A DNA stretch of 64,000 nt, from the NCBI GenBank assembly GCA_965372745.1, contig CBDVDM010000003.1, forward strand, positions 14,184 to 78,183, in the 5' to 3' direction. This DNA is from VRUG01 sp965372745 (lineage in GTDB: Bacteria; Planctomycetota; Phycisphaerae; Sedimentisphaerales; Anaerobacaceae). Within the stretch, counting starts at the first letter, position 1. The number at the start of each line of letters is the position of its first letter. This document shows, one piece after another, positions 61,266 through 64,000 of this stretch. Under the pieces are notes generated by a model, which made no database searches, had not been told where the DNA came from, and saw only the letters and a program-made list of their open reading frames with translations. The position numbers were made by a program, and so were the translations under genes.

Positions 61266-62112
61266 AAAGACAATAGTTGAGTGGCCGAAGGGGCGGCTTG
61301 ATTTTTCGAGTGGCTGTCTTGTAATGGGGATATTGAATGTCACGCTAGATTCGTTTAGTGACGGCGGGCAGTTTTTTGATGTGGACATGGCTGTTGAGCA
61401 TGGCTTCTCGATGATAGAGGCAGGAGCGGTGATAATAGATGTCGGAGCTGAGTCAACCAGGCCGGGAGCTAAGGCTGTAAGCGCAGCCGAGCAGATAAAA
61501 AGAGCGGTACCTGTTATAGAGCGATTGGTTGAGGAAACGAATGTCGCGATAAGTATTGATACAAAAGATTATGAAGTGGCGGTGAAAGCATTGGAGGCGG
61601 GGGCGAGTGTTATCAATGATATAACGGCATTAAGTGACATGCGGATGGCAGAGTTAGCGGCGAAATATAAAGTGCCGGTTGTGCTGATGCATATGCAGGG
61701 TACACCTGCGACGATGCAGCTTGAGCCGAGATATGAGGATGTGGTTGGCGAGGTATTGGAATATTTAGTTAAGCAGGCTAAAAGAGCAGAGAAGTTTGGG
61801 GTCGAGCGTGAGCGGATTTTTATTGATACTGGTATTGGTTTCGGCAAGACATTAGAGCATAACCTGGAGCTTTTAAGAAATATTGACAAGTTTGCGTCAA
61901 GCGGATATCGGGTCCTTGTGGGAACAAGTCGGAAGAGATTTATCGGCCAAATAACGGGTAAGGAAAATCCGAGTGACAGGATTTTCGGGACGGCTGCTAC
62001 CGTTGCGTGGTGTGTAAGCAAGGGCGTATCAATTGTTCGAGTGCACGATGTGGCTGAGATGGTAGATGTAGTGAAAGTAGTTAATTCACTTCGTATTCAG
62101 GGCGATTTTTAG
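61258..62112 (+). CDS. folP: Dihydropteroate synthase
   Basis: A 284-residue TIM-barrel enzyme that joins para-aminobenzoate to the pterin in folate synthesis, the target of sulfonamides. The two signatures are MGILNVTLDSFSDGG (Leu for the usual Pro in NVTPDSFSDGG) and GAVIIDVGAESTRPGA. The phosphate-binding VGTSRKRFIG is near the end. It overlaps pdxB at its start, and its last 27 bases overlap the 3' end of lon on the opposite strand. Confidence 0.94.
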   Translation: MDEKTIVEWPKGRLDFSSGCLVMGILNVTLDSFSDGGQFFDVDMAVEHGFSMIEAGAVIIDVGAESTRPGAKAVSAAEQIKRAVPVIERLVEETNVAISIDTKDYEVAVKALEAGASVINDITALSDMRMAELAAKYKVPVVLMHMQGTPATMQLEPRYEDVVGEVLEYLVKQAKRAEKFGVERERIFIDTGIGFGKTLEHNLELLRNIDKFASSGYRVLVGTSRKRFIGQITGKENPSDRIFGTAATVAWCVSKGVSIVRVHDVAEMVDVVKVVNSLRIQGDF

Positions 62113-64000
62113 TGCGTCGTTAGTGTTTTTGACGAATACGAATTTAAGCCCTTTCTTTGCTTCAAGTGGTATTTCCGGGATGTCCTTTTTGTTTCTTTCA
62201 GGCAGGATGACGGTTTTTATACCGGCTTGTTTTGCAGCGAGGATTTTTTCCTTGAGACCTCCGACGGGAAGGACGAGTCCTCTCAGTGTTATTTCACCTG
62301 TCATTGCAACATCGGGTCGGGAGGGTTTTTTCAGCAGCAGTGACATAAGTGAAGTGAAGATTGCGATTCCGGCACTTGGGCCATCTTTCGGGACGGCGCC
62401 GGCGGGTACATGAATGTGGTAATCGAATTTGCTGAACCGTTTATCTTCGATTTTCAATTTTTTAGCATTTGCCTTTACGACGGAGAATGCGGTCTGGGCA
62501 CTTTCTTTCATCACATCGCCAATCTGGCCTGTAAGCTGGAGATTGCCTTTGCCGGGCATTGAAGCGGATTCGATAAAGAGCAGTTCGCCTCCGACTGGTG
62601 TATAGGCAAGAGCGGTGGCGACGCCTGGGATGGCAGTTCTCATAGCAAGTTCCGATTCGAACTGGGCAGGGCCTAAAATTGCAGCGAGGTGTTTTTTGTC
62701 GATAGTTGCTCGACGTTTTTCATTTTTAGCGATTTGAGTAGCAATATTGCGACAGACAGCTGCGATGTTTCTTTCGAGATTTCTTACGCCGGCTTCACGC
62801 GTATAGCCTTCAATAATTGTAAGAATTGCCTGGTCCTTGATGGCAAGTTGAGTATTGGTCAGGCCATGCTCTTTTAGCTGACGTTGGACGAGGTATTTTT
62901 TCGCGATGTTCAGCTTTTCATTTTCGGTGTAGCCCGGCAGTTCAATAACTTCCATTCTGTCATGCAGTGCCGGCGGGACGGGTTCAGTGTAGTTTGCGGT
63001 CGCGATGAACATTACTTTCGAGAGGTCGAACGGCTGGTCAAGGTAGTGGTCGGTGAAAGAGAAATTTTGCTCCGGGTCGAGAACCTCGAGCAGTGCGGAA
63101 GCGGGGTCGCCCCTGAAATCGGAGCCGATTTTGTCGAGTTCGTCGAGCATGAAAACGGGATTGTTACTTTGACATTTTCTAAGCTCCTGCAGGATTTTTC
63201 CCGGCAGTGCCCCGATGTAAGTTCTGCGGTGGCCTCTGATGTCGGCTTCGTCGCGAATGCCGCCGAGAGAGATACGAATGAATTTTCTGCCCATAGCACG
63301 GGCGATGGATTTTCCGAGTGATGTTTTTCCTACACCGGGCGGGCCGACGAAGCAGAGTATCGGGCTTTTACCTTGCGGGTTCAGTTTACGGACGGCGAGG
63401 AATTCAAGGATGCGTTTTTTTACTTTTTTGAGGTCGTAGTGGTCGGTGTTTAAGATACGCTGAGCCTTGTTAATATCGAGCTGGTCGGTTGTCTGGATTG
63501 CCCACGGCAGTTCGCAGACCCAGTCGAGATATGTTCTGATGACGCTGTATTCTGGTGATACCGGTGGTATTTTGCCGAGTCTGTCGAGTTCTCTGAGGGC
63601 TTCGGCTTCGACCTTTTTCGGCATTTTTGCTTTTTTGATATTTTTTTGAATTTGTTTCAGCTCTTCGGTTTGCCGGTCACCTTTTCCGAGTTCGGATTCA
63701 ATTGCCTTTAACTGTTCCTGGAGAAAGTATTCCCGCTGGCTCTTTTCGATGGAGTTACGGACTCGTCCCTGTATTTTGTGGCTCATCTCGAGTACTTCAA
63801 GCTGATTAGCAAGAACAACGGATATTTTTTCGAGTCTTTTGGAGGCATTTAACTGTTCGAGCAGTTTTTGTTTTTCCGTGGTTTCGAGATTTAGATTTGC
63901 GGCGAGAAAGTCTGCTAAAGCGGAAGGATTTTCGATGTTCTCCAGCAGTACGGCGGCTTCTTCCGGGACGCTTGGGCTTAGTTCAATAACTCGATTTGCA
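62086..64000 (-). CDS. lon: ATP-dependent Lon protease, C-terminal part (cut by window edge)
   Basis: The minus-strand frame stays open to the right edge, so the N-terminus is missing. About 638 residues are visible: the end of the substrate-binding domain and coiled coil (YFLQEQLKAIESELGKGD), the AAA+ module (CFVGPPGVGKTSLGKSIARA, PVFMLDELDKIG, FIATANY), and the protease domain with catalytic Ser in PKDGPSAGIAIFTSL and Lys in GGLKEKILAAKQAG. LonA type, cytoplasmic. Its stop lies inside the end of folP. Confidence 0.95.
   Translation of the reverse strand, partial: ANRVIELSPSVPEEAAVLLENIENPSALADFLAANLNLETTEKQKLLEQLNASKRLEKISVVLANQLEVLEMSHKIQGRVRNSIEKSQREYFLQEQLKAIESELGKGDRQTEELKQIQKNIKKAKMPKKVEAEALRELDRLGKIPPVSPEYSVIRTYLDWVCELPWAIQTTDQLDINKAQRILNTDHYDLKKVKKRILEFLAVRKLNPQGKSPILCFVGPPGVGKTSLGKSIARAMGRKFIRISLGGIRDEADIRGHRRTYIGALPGKILQELRKCQSNNPVFMLDELDKIGSDFRGDPASALLEVLDPEQNFSFTDHYLDQPFDLSKVMFIATANYTEPVPPALHDRMEVIELPGYTENEKLNIAKKYLVQRQLKEHGLTNTQLAIKDQAILTIIEGYTREAGVRNLERNIAAVCRNIATQIAKNEKRRATIDKKHLAAILGPAQFESELAMRTAIPGVATALAYTPVGGELLFIESASMPGKGNLQLTGQIGDVMKESAQTAFSVVKANAKKLKIEDKRFSKFDYHIHVPAGAVPKDGPSAGIAIFTSLMSLLLKKPSRPDVAMTGEITLRGLVLPVGGLKEKILAAKQAGIKTVILPERNKKDIPEIPLEAKKGLKFVFVKNTNDALKIALNTK

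Noticed and set aside
1..64000. CRISPR arrays, tRNA or rRNA genes, insertion sequences
   Set aside because: All larger gaps were read; no evenly spaced repeats, cloverleaf signatures, rRNA segments or transposase frames were found.

Overview
The window is 64 kb of ordinary bacterial chromosome. It best fits a planctomycete of the Phycisphaerae/Sedimentisphaerales kind. The pointers are a membrane pyrophosphatase, a LuxR-type HTH protein beside a PEP-CTERM exported protein, a secreted cyclophilin/FG-GAP/dockerin-like protein, a DUF6868 protein, a short primary-type sigma factor, and LptF/LptG plus Mla genes that imply an outer membrane. The placement rests on family recall and was not tested by a tree. 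No rRNA, tRNA, CRISPR array, insertion sequence or prophage was seen.

Layout. 1-7.3 kb, minus strand: argS (cut by the edge), rsfS, hppA, argJ, argC, rpsI, rplM. 7.4-14.9 kb, mostly plus: LuxR-HTH, PEP-CTERM protein, dprA, secreted cyclophilin-propeller, acylphosphatase (minus), GAF/PP2C phosphatase, cmk, plsC. 14.9-18.5 kb, minus: an unrecognised two-gene cassette with a large membrane protein. 19.2-23.9 kb, plus: ispH, rpsA, a sigma factor with no ordinary start codon behind a strongly folded leader, and apt. 23.9-35.9 kb, minus: prmC, asnS, glyS, then a mutS/mnmE-like/membrane protein/coaX/obg/rpmA block and a TlpA-like thioredoxin. 36-43.5 kb, plus: antiporter with CBS domains, rnpA, HTH-only MerR, mlaD, then lptF/small membrane protein/phosphatase/lptG. 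43.7-53.4 kb: PEGA lipoprotein, thioredoxin-like protein, pheT, a probable 6S RNA, DUF6868 protein, glgP, PTS EIIA, cimA. 55-64 kb: B12-binding protein, mlaE, mlaF, radical SAM AmrS-like enzyme, a small membrane protein, pdxB, folP, lon (cut by the edge).

Genes that work together: argC and argJ in arginine synthesis; rplM/rpsI, rpsA, rpmA, obg and rsfS in ribosome function; lptF/lptG and mlaD/mlaE/mlaF (in two separated places) in envelope lipid traffic; argS, asnS, glyS and pheT in tRNA charging.

The least explained DNA lies in the larger gaps (about 18.5-19.3, 43.5-43.7, 47.1-48.4, 53.4-55.0 and 59.6-60.1 kb). These carry mosaics of short dispersed repeats. Several are hairpins in which a constant loop or 5' flank is kept while the two stem arms change together. 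The most notable single locus is the sigma-factor gene at 22.27-23.22 kb: a 16-bp closing helix with two internal hairpins, followed by a frame whose conserved N-terminus begins before any ATG, GTG or TTG.
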